Below are positions 46,073 to 54,533 of a DNA stretch of 64,000 nucleotides, piece after piece. The notes beneath the pieces are model-generated. The model saw only the letters and a list, made by a program, of their open reading frames with translations. It was not told the origin of the DNA and ran no database searches. How positions within the stretch are numbered: position 1 is the stretch's first letter; every line of letters starts with the position of its first letter. The translations under genes and the position numbers were made by a program. The DNA is from a virus, in the IMG/VR virus record IMGVR_UViG_3300038428_000280, positions 1-64,000 of that record. One strand, 5' to 3'.

Positions 46073-46359
46073 AATTTTTCTATCTTTTCAATAAATCGTT
46101 TATCACAAGACTCCCAAGATAAGTCACAATTTTGAATATCTTGTTTAAGAATAGTTAATACTCTTGATTTACAAAGTTGGAAAGCTATGGTATATCCGTT
46201 TTTAAGACCTAAAGAATAACCACTACTAAAAGCATTACTAACATTTTTCTCTTTTTTTAGATTGTCTTCATATTCACGCATTTCTGCTTCCGTGCATTTG
46301 CATACATCATAATGGTCCCAACAACGGGGACAGTGGCTATATGGTGTTCCTATAGACAT
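46069..46359 (-). CDS. Hypothetical zinc-knuckle protein (96 aa)
   Basis: N-terminal CPRCWDHYDVCKC suggests a compact metal site; then GYSLGLKNGYTIAF and a C-terminal CDLSWESCDKRFIEK. Two bases after the neighbouring zinc-ribbon gene. Unassigned. Confidence 0.6.
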   Translation of the reverse strand: MSIGTPYSHCPRCWDHYDVCKCTEAEMREYEDNLKKEKNVSNAFSSGYSLGLKNGYTIAFQLCKSRVLTILKQDIQNCDLSWESCDKRFIEKIEKL

Positions 46360-46361
46360 AC

Positions 46362-46550
46362 TTACAATTTTTCAATTTTCGTGCTTTCACATTTTATATG
46401 GTTATAATAAAAATCGTTACCACAATAAAAGCATTGTATATTTTTAAAACTACTTACATTAGTAACAATATTTTCAATTTGTGTTGCGCCACACCAAGGG
46501 CATTCAACTTTTATCTTTTCCCATTTATTTTTAAATACAGCAACACTCAT
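46362..46550 (-). CDS. Zinc-ribbon protein (62 aa)
   Basis: VECPWCGATQIEN and IQCFYCGNDFYYNHIKC form a classic two-knuckle zinc ribbon (CxxC, about 25 residues, CxxC). ATGA overlap with the upstream gene. Function unknown. Confidence 0.65.
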   Translation of the reverse strand: MSVAVFKNKWEKIKVECPWCGATQIENIVTNVSSFKNIQCFYCGNDFYYNHIKCESTKIEKL

Positions 46551-46735
46551 TTTAATGTTTTTCCAATACTTGGATGGCTCTGAACTTCACTTGTAACAAG
46601 ATTGCGAACTTTTGAATTGATTCGTTCAAAAAATTCCTTACCCACACGGGTAAAACGTCCTGCTCGGTTGGCTTTAGCATAGTCCAAAGCAAGTTTTTTA
46701 ATAGCGGCTCGGTTGATGTACGGGGTTGTATTCAT
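46547..46735 (-). CDS. Small basic protein (62 aa)
   Basis: Starts MNTTPYINRAAIKKLALDYA, then RAGRFTRVGKEFFERINSKV. Helical and basic, resembling small DNA-binding proteins, but no family recognised. First gene of a unit with its own promoter. Confidence 0.6.
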   Translation of the reverse strand: MNTTPYINRAAIKKLALDYAKANRAGRFTRVGKEFFERINSKVRNLVTSEVQSHPSIGKTLK

Positions 46736-46743
46736 AATCGGTC

Positions 46744-46772
46744 ATTCTATCATAACCACCTATTTTAGTCAA
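46744..46772 (-). promoter_or_regulatory. Promoter for the 41-46.7 kb unit
   Basis: TTGACT (46767-46772), 17-bp spacer ending in TGA, TAGAAT (46744-46749), 8 bases before the ATG. Confidence 0.6.
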
Positions 46773-46791
46773 ATATTATTCGGTATTCATT

Positions 46792-46992
46792 TTAATTCTT
46801 GTTTATAAAAACTACACGGCATTCATCATTATGAATGACATACGTTCCCACTATCTTACCATCAGCGGGAAGTTCTTTCAGAGGAGTTTCTATATGTAAA
46901 ATAAACCATCCCTTAACTGAATTGTTGTCAGAGAATCTCTCTAATAAACAATAGGTATTATCTTCTTGTTCGGATTTTAAATATTCTTTCAT
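46792..46992 (-). CDS. Small hypothetical protein (66 aa)
   Basis: Starts MKEYLKSEQEDNTYCLLERF, beta-rich middle GWFILHIETPLKELPADGK. It overlaps the polymerase stop by 4 bases (ATGA) and is therefore translated with it. Unassigned. Confidence 0.6.
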   Translation of the reverse strand: MKEYLKSEQEDNTYCLLERFSDNNSVKGWFILHIETPLKELPADGKIVGTYVIHNDECRVVFINKN

Positions 46993-49681
46993 GCTCCAAA
47001 ATCAAAAAACTGACTTGCTGTTTTCATCGCTGGATTTGGAAATGTCCACTTGAACACATCATAAATTCCATCGTTTTTGCCGTTTGCAAATTTTGATTTT
47101 AATTCTTGCTCGAACATCTTTTTTCTGTCCACCAACTGATTTACAAGGTCTATTATTTCATCAGGGTCGTTTCCATCACCTTTTAATGCCAAAGCATCAA
47201 GACCGTATTGGTTGGTTTGTAAATATACCCATTTGATTTTTTGGCCGTGATGAATGGGTTCAAAATCTCTTTCCAATCCCAATTTAATCAACAAATCATT
47301 ATACGCTAACGCGGCTTTGGCTTGAGCGGGAGTGGCCAATTCAAAATGAAATGGCAACCGACTGTCGGGGTTATAATTTTTGGTTCCGTCCTGACTTATA
47401 AATTTTACGGAAGTGTTCTTTGCTATATCAAGAACATCAAAAGTCTTCATATCTTCCCTAAATTTGAGAATCATGTCATCCAATTCTTTTTTGGGAACAT
47501 CGGTCAATAATTTTCTCAAAAAAGAATCCATAAACTTGCGAAATGAAGCTGGAAATGATGAACGCACCACGTCAATGCCCTTTACTTCCAACCTTGGTTG
47601 TTTCAATAAGGCACCTTCTTCATGAATAATCCACTGTGCATATCGTTTCTTAGCCAGCCAAAACGACGATTTACTGATAACTTCCTGTTTAGCATCAAAC
47701 GTGTGTTTATTCAAATTGAAAAAACGTTTAGCCATGACGTTATAGAACTGATTCACATAGCTCTGAACTTCGGTGGTGACGCTCATGATGGCTTTTGTCA
47801 TGTCATCCTCATTATTCAAATCTATGTTTGGAAATCTCTTCTTGATAATGGGAATTGAATCAACAAAACACGAATCGGTATCACTATAAATCACCCAATC
47901 ACCATCTTCAGCGGTGTCCAAAGCTTGTTTGTAATAAACATTTATTGCTTTTGCGGTAGTCTTGATGATATCCACACCGGTTGTAGTGACCGCTTCAGCA
48001 TTATCCACATCATAGAAACGAAACACAGGCAATCCCAAAACTCCATAAAATGAATTAAGCAAGATTTTCCAAACCGCTTGTCGTTGATTGTAGAAATTAT
48101 ATTGCTCCATGTCACCTGCCTTTTTGAATTCGGCAGCCTTCTTTCTCATGTCTTTGCGTTGTTTAAACCACAAATCCAACAATATTGGTATCACACCCCT
48201 TTTATCCTGCCTATAAAGCACCCCATTGGAAGATAACGAATAATTACATTTTTCAATCCATTCTCCAAATTCTTGTGGTGTATAATCAGCCTGACCCACC
48301 CGATAATTTGTCAATTCACCCTTTACGTGGGATTCAACCGAATAATTTTCCAGCTTACCCACCTTTGTTTCAGGTGATATATTCAAAGAAATGATGATAT
48401 TGGGATACATGGAAGTTAAATCAAGGTCAAAGACCCAATTATACCTTCCCGGCACGGGTTCTTTTACAAAAGCACCCGAAAAGCCTTCTTCTCCTTCTTC
48501 CAATCTGTCTTCATAATCCTGTCTTCCCTGTGAAGGTTTGTTTGGCGCAATCAAACCACCATTGCGTTTCAAATAAATCAGTGTGGCGCCATCGAGATAT
48601 CTTGATGACATATGAAAGTTATCGTAAGGAACATGGCCGACATGGCAAATGTTTCTAGCCAAATCAATAAATTTAAGTTTTCTGTCCAACGCTACAACAA
48701 TTTTAACGTCGGTCATGTTATATTCCAAAAACTTATTGATGTCTGCTTTATACAGGTCATTTAAATTACCGTGATACTGAATTTTACCTATACCTACCGT
48801 CTTTTGACCTATCGGACCAAGAGCATAAGTGGGTTCCATTTTTCCTGAGAATTTTTTGTATAACAAAATGTAATCAAGAACGGATATGCCACCCACGGTT
48901 AATTTTTTACTAAAACCGTTTACGTAGGCTGCACCGATGGGTGACAAGCACTTGGCCGCTTTTGCACCAAGACAATTTTTCAAACGAAGATAAAGATAAG
49001 GCATGTCAAAATAATCAACATTCCAACCTGTAACGATTGTGAACGCACACTCTTGCCATTTATCCATGAAACTTATCAAAAGATTGTCTTCATCGTCAAA
49101 CGACCTTGTAACAATTTTTACCTTCTGTCTTTCTTCATCAGTGGTAATCTTCCAATCCTTTGGCAACCAAGGTTCAACTTCCTCTTCCTTGGAATCTATT
49201 TTATGGTCTTTATCAAGAATAAACACATAACAGGTCTTGGTCAAATAATCAAATAATGAAATGCCTGTAATTTCCTTGTTGGCCGTTTCCATGTTGGGAA
49301 ACCCACCTTCGGTGGACACTTCAATATCAATAACTCCGACCTTATGTCCTTTGGATGGTTCGTCCGAATCCACATAGGTATCCATAAGAACTCTCGTTTC
49401 GGCTGGAACATCGGATTCAAACAATTCGGGGTCATTATCATTATAGTTGAATACTTTTACAAGTTCGTCGCCGTAAAGTGAACGTTCCGGTCCACCTACC
49501 TTTTTCTTGTATGCATATTTTGGATAATCAAATGAGGTATAACCTTTTTCGTCATCCCAAAGATGAACAACCCAATCCTTTTTATTTATGTATATATTCT
49601 GGTAAATAAAATCCCATCCTTCTTTCTTTTCTTGTGTTTCTTGTTTTTCTTTTTATCAACCACCAATATTCTTTTTTTCAT
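46989..49681 (-). CDS. Family B DNA polymerase (T4 gp43-like), frameshift near the 5' end
   Basis: Exonuclease motifs IDIEVS, WNVDYFDMPYL and YNMTDVKIV; polymerase motifs LDLTSMYPNII (A), KILLNSFYGVLG (B), YSDTDSCFV (C) and KKRYAQW: a complete replicative enzyme. The main frame is open from 49652 but has no ATG until well inside the conserved N-terminal region (EGWDFIYQNIYI, VHLWDDEKGY, SLYGDEL). The only good start, ATG 49681, overlaps the upstream stop as ATGA and encodes MKKRILVVDKK in another frame. A -1 shift in the A5-G-A5 tract at 49644-49654 joins them into about 897 residues, the size of T4 gp43 (898). Confidence 0.9.
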
Positions 49682-49992
49682 AATTCATTCAAATATTTTA
49701 CAACTTCTTCGCCCAATTCTGCTAAATCTTTTCCTTCGTGAAAATATTCATCAAACAAAATAACAAAACCCTGTTCATTGAATTGTTTATATGATGGTAA
49801 ATCAACATGTGCTGAATTGTCATGAAAATCATCTTCATCACCTAATTCAAAATATACACTTCCGTTTTTTCTGAATTGACAGATAAATTGCCACTGTCCC
49901 AATTCTTGTTTTTTTGGAAATTTCCAAACAAATTCAATATATTCAGAATGAAAACTCTGATTGGATAAAAATTGGTTTTGAGGTATGTTCAT
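49678..49992 (-). CDS. Hypothetical protein (104 aa)
   Basis: Starts MNIPQNQFLSNQSFHSEYIE. Contains FVWKFPKKQELGQWQFICQF and an acidic C-terminal half (VILFDEYFHEGKDLAELGEE). Its stop overlaps the polymerase start codon (ATGA), so polymerase translation is coupled to it. Unassigned. Confidence 0.62.
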   Translation of the reverse strand: MNIPQNQFLSNQSFHSEYIEFVWKFPKKQELGQWQFICQFRKNGSVYFELGDEDDFHDNSAHVDLPSYKQFNEQGFVILFDEYFHEGKDLAELGEEVVKYLNEL

Positions 49993-50243
49993 AATCTTTT
50001 GCCTCTTCGGTTGCGGTTTTATTTAATTTGGTCATCAAATTTTTGAATACAACTTGTCCTTCGGGCGTCAATTTTGATTCATGTTTGGAAAGTTTCTGTA
50101 AAAGAACCTCATGCTTGAACCACAAAAGTTCTTTGAAACCTATATCTGTTTTTGGATTGGTCAATGGTTCCATTACATTGACCACATAAAGAAGAAGTTG
50201 AAGCTCTTCCTGCGTTAATGATTGAAGTTGACTAATTCTCATC
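49943..50243 (-). CDS. Hypothetical helical protein (99 aa)
   Basis: ATG at 50243 chosen because the promoter ends 8 bases upstream; an in-frame TTG at 50248 is less likely. MRISQLQSLTQEELQLLLYV, then LLWFKHEVLLQKLSKHESKL: an all-helical protein. It overlaps the next gene by 50 bases. First gene of the polymerase operon. Confidence 0.62.
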
Positions 50244-50251
50244 GTCAATGA

Positions 50252-50279
50252 TTATACTCCGCCGCAAAAAGAAGTCAAT
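50252..50279 (-). promoter_or_regulatory. Promoter for the polymerase operon
   Basis: TTGACT (50274-50279), 16-bp spacer, perfect TATAAT (50252-50257), 8 bases before the ATG. Back-to-back with the rightward promoter at 50319-50347. Confidence 0.78.
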
Positions 50280-50318
50280 TTATAATATTCGTGTCATTTT
50301 CTTTGGTTCTATAAATAT

Positions 50319-50347
50319 TTGACAGATTATGCAAACACTGATAAAGT
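50319..50347 (+). promoter_or_regulatory. Promoter for the Cas4/RecB-like nuclease gene
   Basis: TTGACA (50319-50324), 17-bp spacer ending in TGA, TAAAGT (50342-50347), 6 bases before the ATG. CTATAAATA lies just upstream (from 50309). Confidence 0.6.
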
Positions 50348-50353
50348 AAATTA

Positions 50354-51262
50354 ATGGAAAAAAATTTAACACCAACCAATGGCAAAAAACGGGTCAGTTT
50401 TTCCCAATTCTCCAATTGGTTTAATTGCCGACATAGATGGTATCTTGACCATGTAAAAGGACTACGCGAATTTGAGGATAATGTCAATACATGTTTTGGT
50501 ACAGCCATGCACGAAGCCGTTCAACTTTATATTGAGACTTTGTATAAAAAATCTGCAAAAGAAGCTGACACGCATAACCTTTATGAAGTATTCAAAACTG
50601 CTTTTGATAGAGAATTAAAAAACACAAAGGTTGTGGTTGAACCAAAAGACTACAAGGACTATTGTGACGATGGTGACAACATTATTGTTGCATTCACCAA
50701 TGTAACCAATCGTATCAAGCATTTTCCATCAGGCAAATATGAATTCATTTCCATTGAAGATGAAATCATCATGCCCATCAAAAACGATGTGGAATTTGTT
50801 TGTTACCTTGATGTGGTATTGAGAGAAAAGGCAACAGGCAGATACAAAATCATTGATATCAAAACGTCCACCAGCGGCTGGAATCACTATCAAAGGGATG
50901 ATGAAGCTAAAATCTCTCAAATTCTTCTCTATAAAGCATTTTTTAGTAGAAAATACAATGTTGATATTGACATGATTGACGTTGAATTTTTCATTTTAAG
51001 AAGAAAACTTTGGGAAAATTATGCTTATCCTCAAAGTCGAATTCAGACCTTCGTTCCAAAGAATAATCAGCGAGCGGTAGCGGGAGCCCTGAATAACTTC
51101 TCCGAATTTGTTACGGAATGTTTCACACCCAATGGCAAGTTTGTAGAAGATGCCAAAATTTATCTTAAAAATCCCGGTAAAGGAAAGAAAAATTGTCGTT
51201 ATTGCCCACACAAAGGCAAAAATTGTGATGCGGTTTCAGATATTCCAAAAGATGAGTTATGA
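50354..51262 (+). CDS. PD-(D/E)XK nuclease of the Cas4/RecB type
   Basis: 302 residues. SFSQFSNWFNCRHRWYLDHV, FGTAMHEAVQ (motif I helix), VCYLDVVL (catalytic Asp), YKIIDIKTSTSGW (D-x-K) and AKISQILLYKAFF (motif with Gln/Tyr) define the RecB/Cas4 nuclease fold. One Cys at residue 25 and NCRYCPHKGKNC near the C-terminus match the four-cysteine pattern that holds a 4Fe-4S cluster in Cas4/AddB. Probably an exonuclease in recombination or DNA turnover. Confidence 0.87.
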   Translation: MEKNLTPTNGKKRVSFSQFSNWFNCRHRWYLDHVKGLREFEDNVNTCFGTAMHEAVQLYIETLYKKSAKEADTHNLYEVFKTAFDRELKNTKVVVEPKDYKDYCDDGDNIIVAFTNVTNRIKHFPSGKYEFISIEDEIIMPIKNDVEFVCYLDVVLREKATGRYKIIDIKTSTSGWNHYQRDDEAKISQILLYKAFFSRKYNVDIDMIDVEFFILRRKLWENYAYPQSRIQTFVPKNNQRAVAGALNNFSEFVTECFTPNGKFVEDAKIYLKNPGKGKKNCRYCPHKGKNCDAVSDIPKDEL

Positions 51263-51498
51263 AATTTGAAACAAAATATGATGTAAATGAAATCCTTTGG
51301 CATATGCGTGATGGTAAAATCATACCAATGAAAATTACTGACATACAAATTCATTTTGACCCCGATTCAAAATACGAAAAACTGTCTATTCTTTATGGAA
51401 CAGACGATTATTGCGCTATTTATGAATCACAAGAAGGAAAAACGTGGTGGAAAACCCGCGAACAACTTGTAAATTATATTTTGAATCCACCATCTTAA
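51259..51498 (+). CDS. Hypothetical protein (79 aa)
   Basis: Starts MKFETKYDVNEILWHMRDGK on the nuclease stop (ATGA). Beta-rich (IPMKITDIQIHFDPDSKYEK), with an aromatic C-terminus (KTWWKTREQLVNYI), like small SH3-type phage proteins. Function unknown. Confidence 0.65.
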   Translation: MKFETKYDVNEILWHMRDGKIIPMKITDIQIHFDPDSKYEKLSILYGTDDYCAIYESQEGKTWWKTREQLVNYILNPPS

Positions 51499-51557
51499 TA
51501 TAAATAACATTTTTCTCAATCTACTTCATATATAAACATGTAAACACTTTTACATGT
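51499..51557 (+). promoter_or_regulatory. TATAAATA box and palindrome before the RHH-like gene
   Basis: TATAAATA at 51499-51506 is identical to the T4 late promoter -10 box. At 51536-51557 a perfect palindrome ACATGTAAA/TTTACATGT with a 4-base loop ends 4 bases before the ATG. It could be an operator for the encoded protein or a hairpin in the leader. Confidence 0.5.
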
Positions 51558-51561
51558 ATAT

Positions 51562-51777
51562 ATGAAAACAAAAACAGCTACTACGGTAAAGATTGAAAAA
51601 AGCCTTTATGATAATTTTAAGATATTAGGCATTCAAAACAATCTTACTCTTCAAACATTCGTTGAAAAGTGCGTCAACCTTTATGTTGGTGACACTTCTT
51701 CTAGTTCCTCATTCAGAACTCTTGTGAACAATTTCGTTGTCCCTGTTCTAAGCGAAACCGGTTCATTCGGTTCTTAA
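51562..51777 (+). CDS. Small ribbon-helix-helix-like protein (71 aa)
   Basis: KTATTVKIEKSLYDNFKILG followed by LTLQTFVEKCVNLYV matches the beta-strand/helix/helix pattern of Arc/CopG-type DNA-binding proteins; the Ser-rich tail is disordered. The adjacent palindrome makes autoregulation plausible. A non-DNA-binding small virion protein is an alternative. Confidence 0.6.
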   Translation: MKTKTATTVKIEKSLYDNFKILGIQNNLTLQTFVEKCVNLYVGDTSSSSSFRTLVNNFVVPVLSETGSFGS

Positions 51778-51790
51778 CTTCTGTTGTTCT

Positions 51791-52309
51791 ATGAAAAGCA
51801 AGAAACATAAAACCACACCTGAATCTCATATTAAAAGACAGTACCACTATAAAGTGGGTACAAAAAGAAAAACTATTAATATGACCGTCTCTAAAAAAGA
51901 TAAATTTACAGCATATGAACCCAAAACAGAAAATCGATTTATCGCTTCTATCAAAAATAAAAAAGGTGAAATCGTAATTCCTTCTTATGTTATCAATGCA
52001 ATAGATAGACCAAAACTTAGTATAAATTCTATTGGGGAAGTTGAATACGGTGCCCTTAGTATAATGTGTTATGACCCAATTGACCCAAGTACGACACATG
52101 CTATAATGAAGGCTATCACAACAAAAAACACTACATGGGATATAACTCTGAAAATTCTTGGACCAGTTGGAAATGTCGTAGAAGAATGGGAAATATCTGA
52201 TGCATCATTGGATGACGTTGATTGTAGTAATTTTGATTGGCAAAACACCGGAGACCCAGCCTATGTTCACTTGATAGTCAAACCGAAGAAAATTGTTTTA
52301 AAAAATTAA
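51791..52309 (+). CDS. Tail-tube-like virion protein (tentative)
   Basis: 172 residues. After a basic N-terminus comes NRFIASIKNKKGEIVIPSYV, GEVEYGALSIMCYDPIDPST, a helix, then GPVGNVVEEWEISDASLDDV and a C-terminal beta strand. The order N-terminal strand, 'D-P' turn, helix, then W-x-I-x-x-A-x-I-x-x-V resembles T4 gp19-type tail-tube proteins. The match is by pattern only. Confidence 0.5.
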   Translation: MKSKKHKTTPESHIKRQYHYKVGTKRKTINMTVSKKDKFTAYEPKTENRFIASIKNKKGEIVIPSYVINAIDRPKLSINSIGEVEYGALSIMCYDPIDPSTTHAIMKAITTKNTTWDITLKILGPVGNVVEEWEISDASLDDVDCSNFDWQNTGDPAYVHLIVKPKKIVLKN

Positions 52310-52312
52310 GTT

Positions 52313-53815
52313 ATGGATACTACAGCAATTAACAAAAAACCAAAAGGTTTATTACTATCAGACGACTTAAGAATGCATTCAGGAGTCGCTACAATGAGTA
52401 GAGAACTCGTTTTGGGAACAGTCAAGGCTTATGATTGGGTTCAGATTGCCGGTGCAATTCAACATCCTGAAAAAGGCAAAGTAATCAACATGGATGCGGC
52501 TACTGCGCAAATGACAGGCGTTAAAGACGCACACGTTACAATTTATCCTGTTGATGGTTATGGGAATGAGGAACTTTTGTTTGCTATTATGGATAGAGAA
52601 AAACCCGATTTCATTATGCATTTCACAGATCCAAGATTTTGGGGGTGGTTATATTCCCTAGAAAGGCAAATCAGGTCCAAAATACCACTCACATATTACA
52701 ACATTTGGGACGATGTACCATATCCGATGTATAACAGGCCATATTATGAATCCTGTGATTTATTGATGTCAATCAGCAAACAAACCTATAATATAAACAA
52801 ATGGGTATTGGGTCCTGATAAAATTTCCACCATAGATTCTCCAAATACCGATGGAAGAGCCGTATTGCATTACGTTCCGCATGGAATTAATAAGACCATT
52901 TTTTATCCCATTCCCGACGACGATGCCAATTTAAAGAAAAGAAAAAAAGAAATTTTCAACAACAAGAATTATGATTTTGTAATCTTTTACAATTCACGCA
53001 ATGTTCAGAGAAAAAGAACCAGCAATATTATGTTGGCCTACAAAGCCCTTTGTGACAATCTCACACCTGAGGAAGCGGCAAAATGTGTATTGGTATTACA
53101 CACCGAAGTCCGTCAGGATGCTGGAACAGATTTGATTGCAGTCAAGGAAGCGTTTTGTCCAAATTATGACGTTATCTTTTCCACATCAAAATATTCACCA
53201 CAAGATATGAACCTGTTGTATAACATGGCTGACGTTACCATTAACATATCATCCAATGAAGGATTTGGTCTTTCAACGGCTGAATCACTCATGAGTGGGA
53301 CGCCCATTATCGTAGCGGTGACGGGTGGCTTGCAGGATCAAATTGGGCAAACAAAGGACGATGGTTCGCCCATTGAATTTGATTTAAACTTCGGGTCAAA
53401 TAATGTAGGAAAGTATAAGAAGCATGGTGTTTGGGCGTATCCTGTTTATCCGCCAGTACAATGTATCCAAGGTTCCATACCAACGCCATATATTTTTGAT
53501 GATATGACACGTTGGGAAGATGCAGCCGAAGGCTTGATGTATTGGTATCTAGCCGGTCCTAAAAAAAGAGAATGGTGTGGTCAGCAAGGAAGAGAATGGG
53601 CATTGAAGGAAGGAGGTATCAATGCTGAAAACATGTGCGACCAATTTATCAAATGTATGAACTATACATTGGATAATTTTAAACCAGTAAAACCTTTCAG
53701 TATTTTCACCGAAAAGGATTATGTGGGCAACTTGATGCCGGGTGGTATGGGGTTTGAAATTCCAAAATTTGATAAAGATAAAATCAAACAAGAAATAGAA
53801 AAGATAAATATATGA
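52313..53815 (+). CDS. Glycosyltransferase, GT-B fold (family 4-like)
   Basis: 500 residues. The C-terminal donor domain has SSNEGFGLSTAESLMSGTP, the E-x7-E motif of GT4-type retaining enzymes, preceded by VIFYNSRN and KYSPQDMNLLYNMADV. The N-terminal domain (GLLLSDDLRMHSGVATMSRE) is the acceptor side. First gene of the sugar cluster. Donor and acceptor are unknown. Confidence 0.87.
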   Translation: MDTTAINKKPKGLLLSDDLRMHSGVATMSRELVLGTVKAYDWVQIAGAIQHPEKGKVINMDAATAQMTGVKDAHVTIYPVDGYGNEELLFAIMDREKPDFIMHFTDPRFWGWLYSLERQIRSKIPLTYYNIWDDVPYPMYNRPYYESCDLLMSISKQTYNINKWVLGPDKISTIDSPNTDGRAVLHYVPHGINKTIFYPIPDDDANLKKRKKEIFNNKNYDFVIFYNSRNVQRKRTSNIMLAYKALCDNLTPEEAAKCVLVLHTEVRQDAGTDLIAVKEAFCPNYDVIFSTSKYSPQDMNLLYNMADVTINISSNEGFGLSTAESLMSGTPIIVAVTGGLQDQIGQTKDDGSPIEFDLNFGSNNVGKYKKHGVWAYPVYPPVQCIQGSIPTPYIFDDMTRWEDAAEGLMYWYLAGPKKREWCGQQGREWALKEGGINAENMCDQFIKCMNYTLDNFKPVKPFSIFTEKDYVGNLMPGGMGFEIPKFDKDKIKQEIEKINI

Positions 53816-54012
53816 AAAAATCAAAATCAAAATCTATTTTGTTTATAGGTCTTGACAGCACTCGCTTCAAAAAAGAAGAAGATTATAAAAAATATGCTGA
53901 TAAGATTAATGAACAGTTTAGAGAAGGTACGGGAATTATCGACGAAAAATTACCTATTGTAGTTTATGATAAGTCATCCACAAGTATAGACCTTTTAGAA
54001 ATAAAATTATGA
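53812..54012 (+). CDS. Small hypothetical protein (66 aa)
   Basis: KKSKSKSILFIGLDSTRFKK start, then a charged helix and PIVVYDKSSTSIDLLEI. ATGA overlaps with both neighbours place it in the operon. Unassigned. Confidence 0.6.
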   Translation: MKKSKSKSILFIGLDSTRFKKEEDYKKYADKINEQFREGTGIIDEKLPIVVYDKSSTSIDLLEIKL

Positions 54013-54494
54013 ACGAAAAAGAGCGAAAAGTAATGGCAGCTTGCATAACCGAAGCAAAAAATCAAAGAACCGAAGCATTAAAAAATGCTAAAGCAGCATT
54101 AGAAGAAGCATTTCCTGAACACAGTGCAACAATAAGTCAAAAGATAGAGGAAGATGGCGTCACCAAGAAAGACTTGGATGAAATGATTGATGAATTGGAA
54201 TCAGGTATTGCCACCACTACATCTACTACATCCACTGATGAAGAAGCAGAAACTAAAAAGCCATCGTTCTTTCAAAATTTATCTAGTTCTCTTCATCGAG
54301 GAAAAATTAATGAAAGAAACAACTTTAAAAATCGATTTAGACTATTGGCAGGAATAAATACCAGCCCGGCAGTAGCAAGATTGACGATAAAAGAAGGAGT
54401 GGTTGTTGATTTAACTGAAATACCAAAGTGGTATGATATTATTAGATATAAATTATGTGGATTTAAATATGAAGTGTTGGTAGAACAACTATAA
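54009..54494 (+). CDS. Hypothetical protein with Thr/Ser-rich linker (161 aa)
   Basis: A helical, Ala/Glu-rich N-terminal half (TEALKNAKAALEEAFPEH), a linker of Thr/Ser repeats (about residues 69-77), and a C-terminal half (FRLLAGINTSPAVARLTIKE). Cytoplasmic, unassigned. A promoter for the next gene begins 5 bases after it. Confidence 0.6.
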   Translation: MNEKERKVMAACITEAKNQRTEALKNAKAALEEAFPEHSATISQKIEEDGVTKKDLDEMIDELESGIATTTSTTSTDEEAETKKPSFFQNLSSSLHRGKINERNNFKNRFRLLAGINTSPAVARLTIKEGVVVDLTEIPKWYDIIRYKLCGFKYEVLVEQL

Positions 54495-54498
54495 TAAG

Positions 54499-54526
54499 TT
54501 GAATAATCTAATGGTTACGATATAAT
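54499..54526 (+). promoter_or_regulatory. Promoter for dUTPase
   Basis: TTGAAT (54499-54504), 16-bp spacer, perfect TATAAT (54521-54526), 7 bases before the ATG. Confidence 0.72.
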
Positions 54527-54533
54527 AGGTTAC

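Noticed and set aside
49425-49652. Polymerase starting at the TTG at 49424
   Set aside because: Polymerase-like sequence continues for about 70 residues upstream in the same frame, so that start would cut off part of the N-terminal domain.
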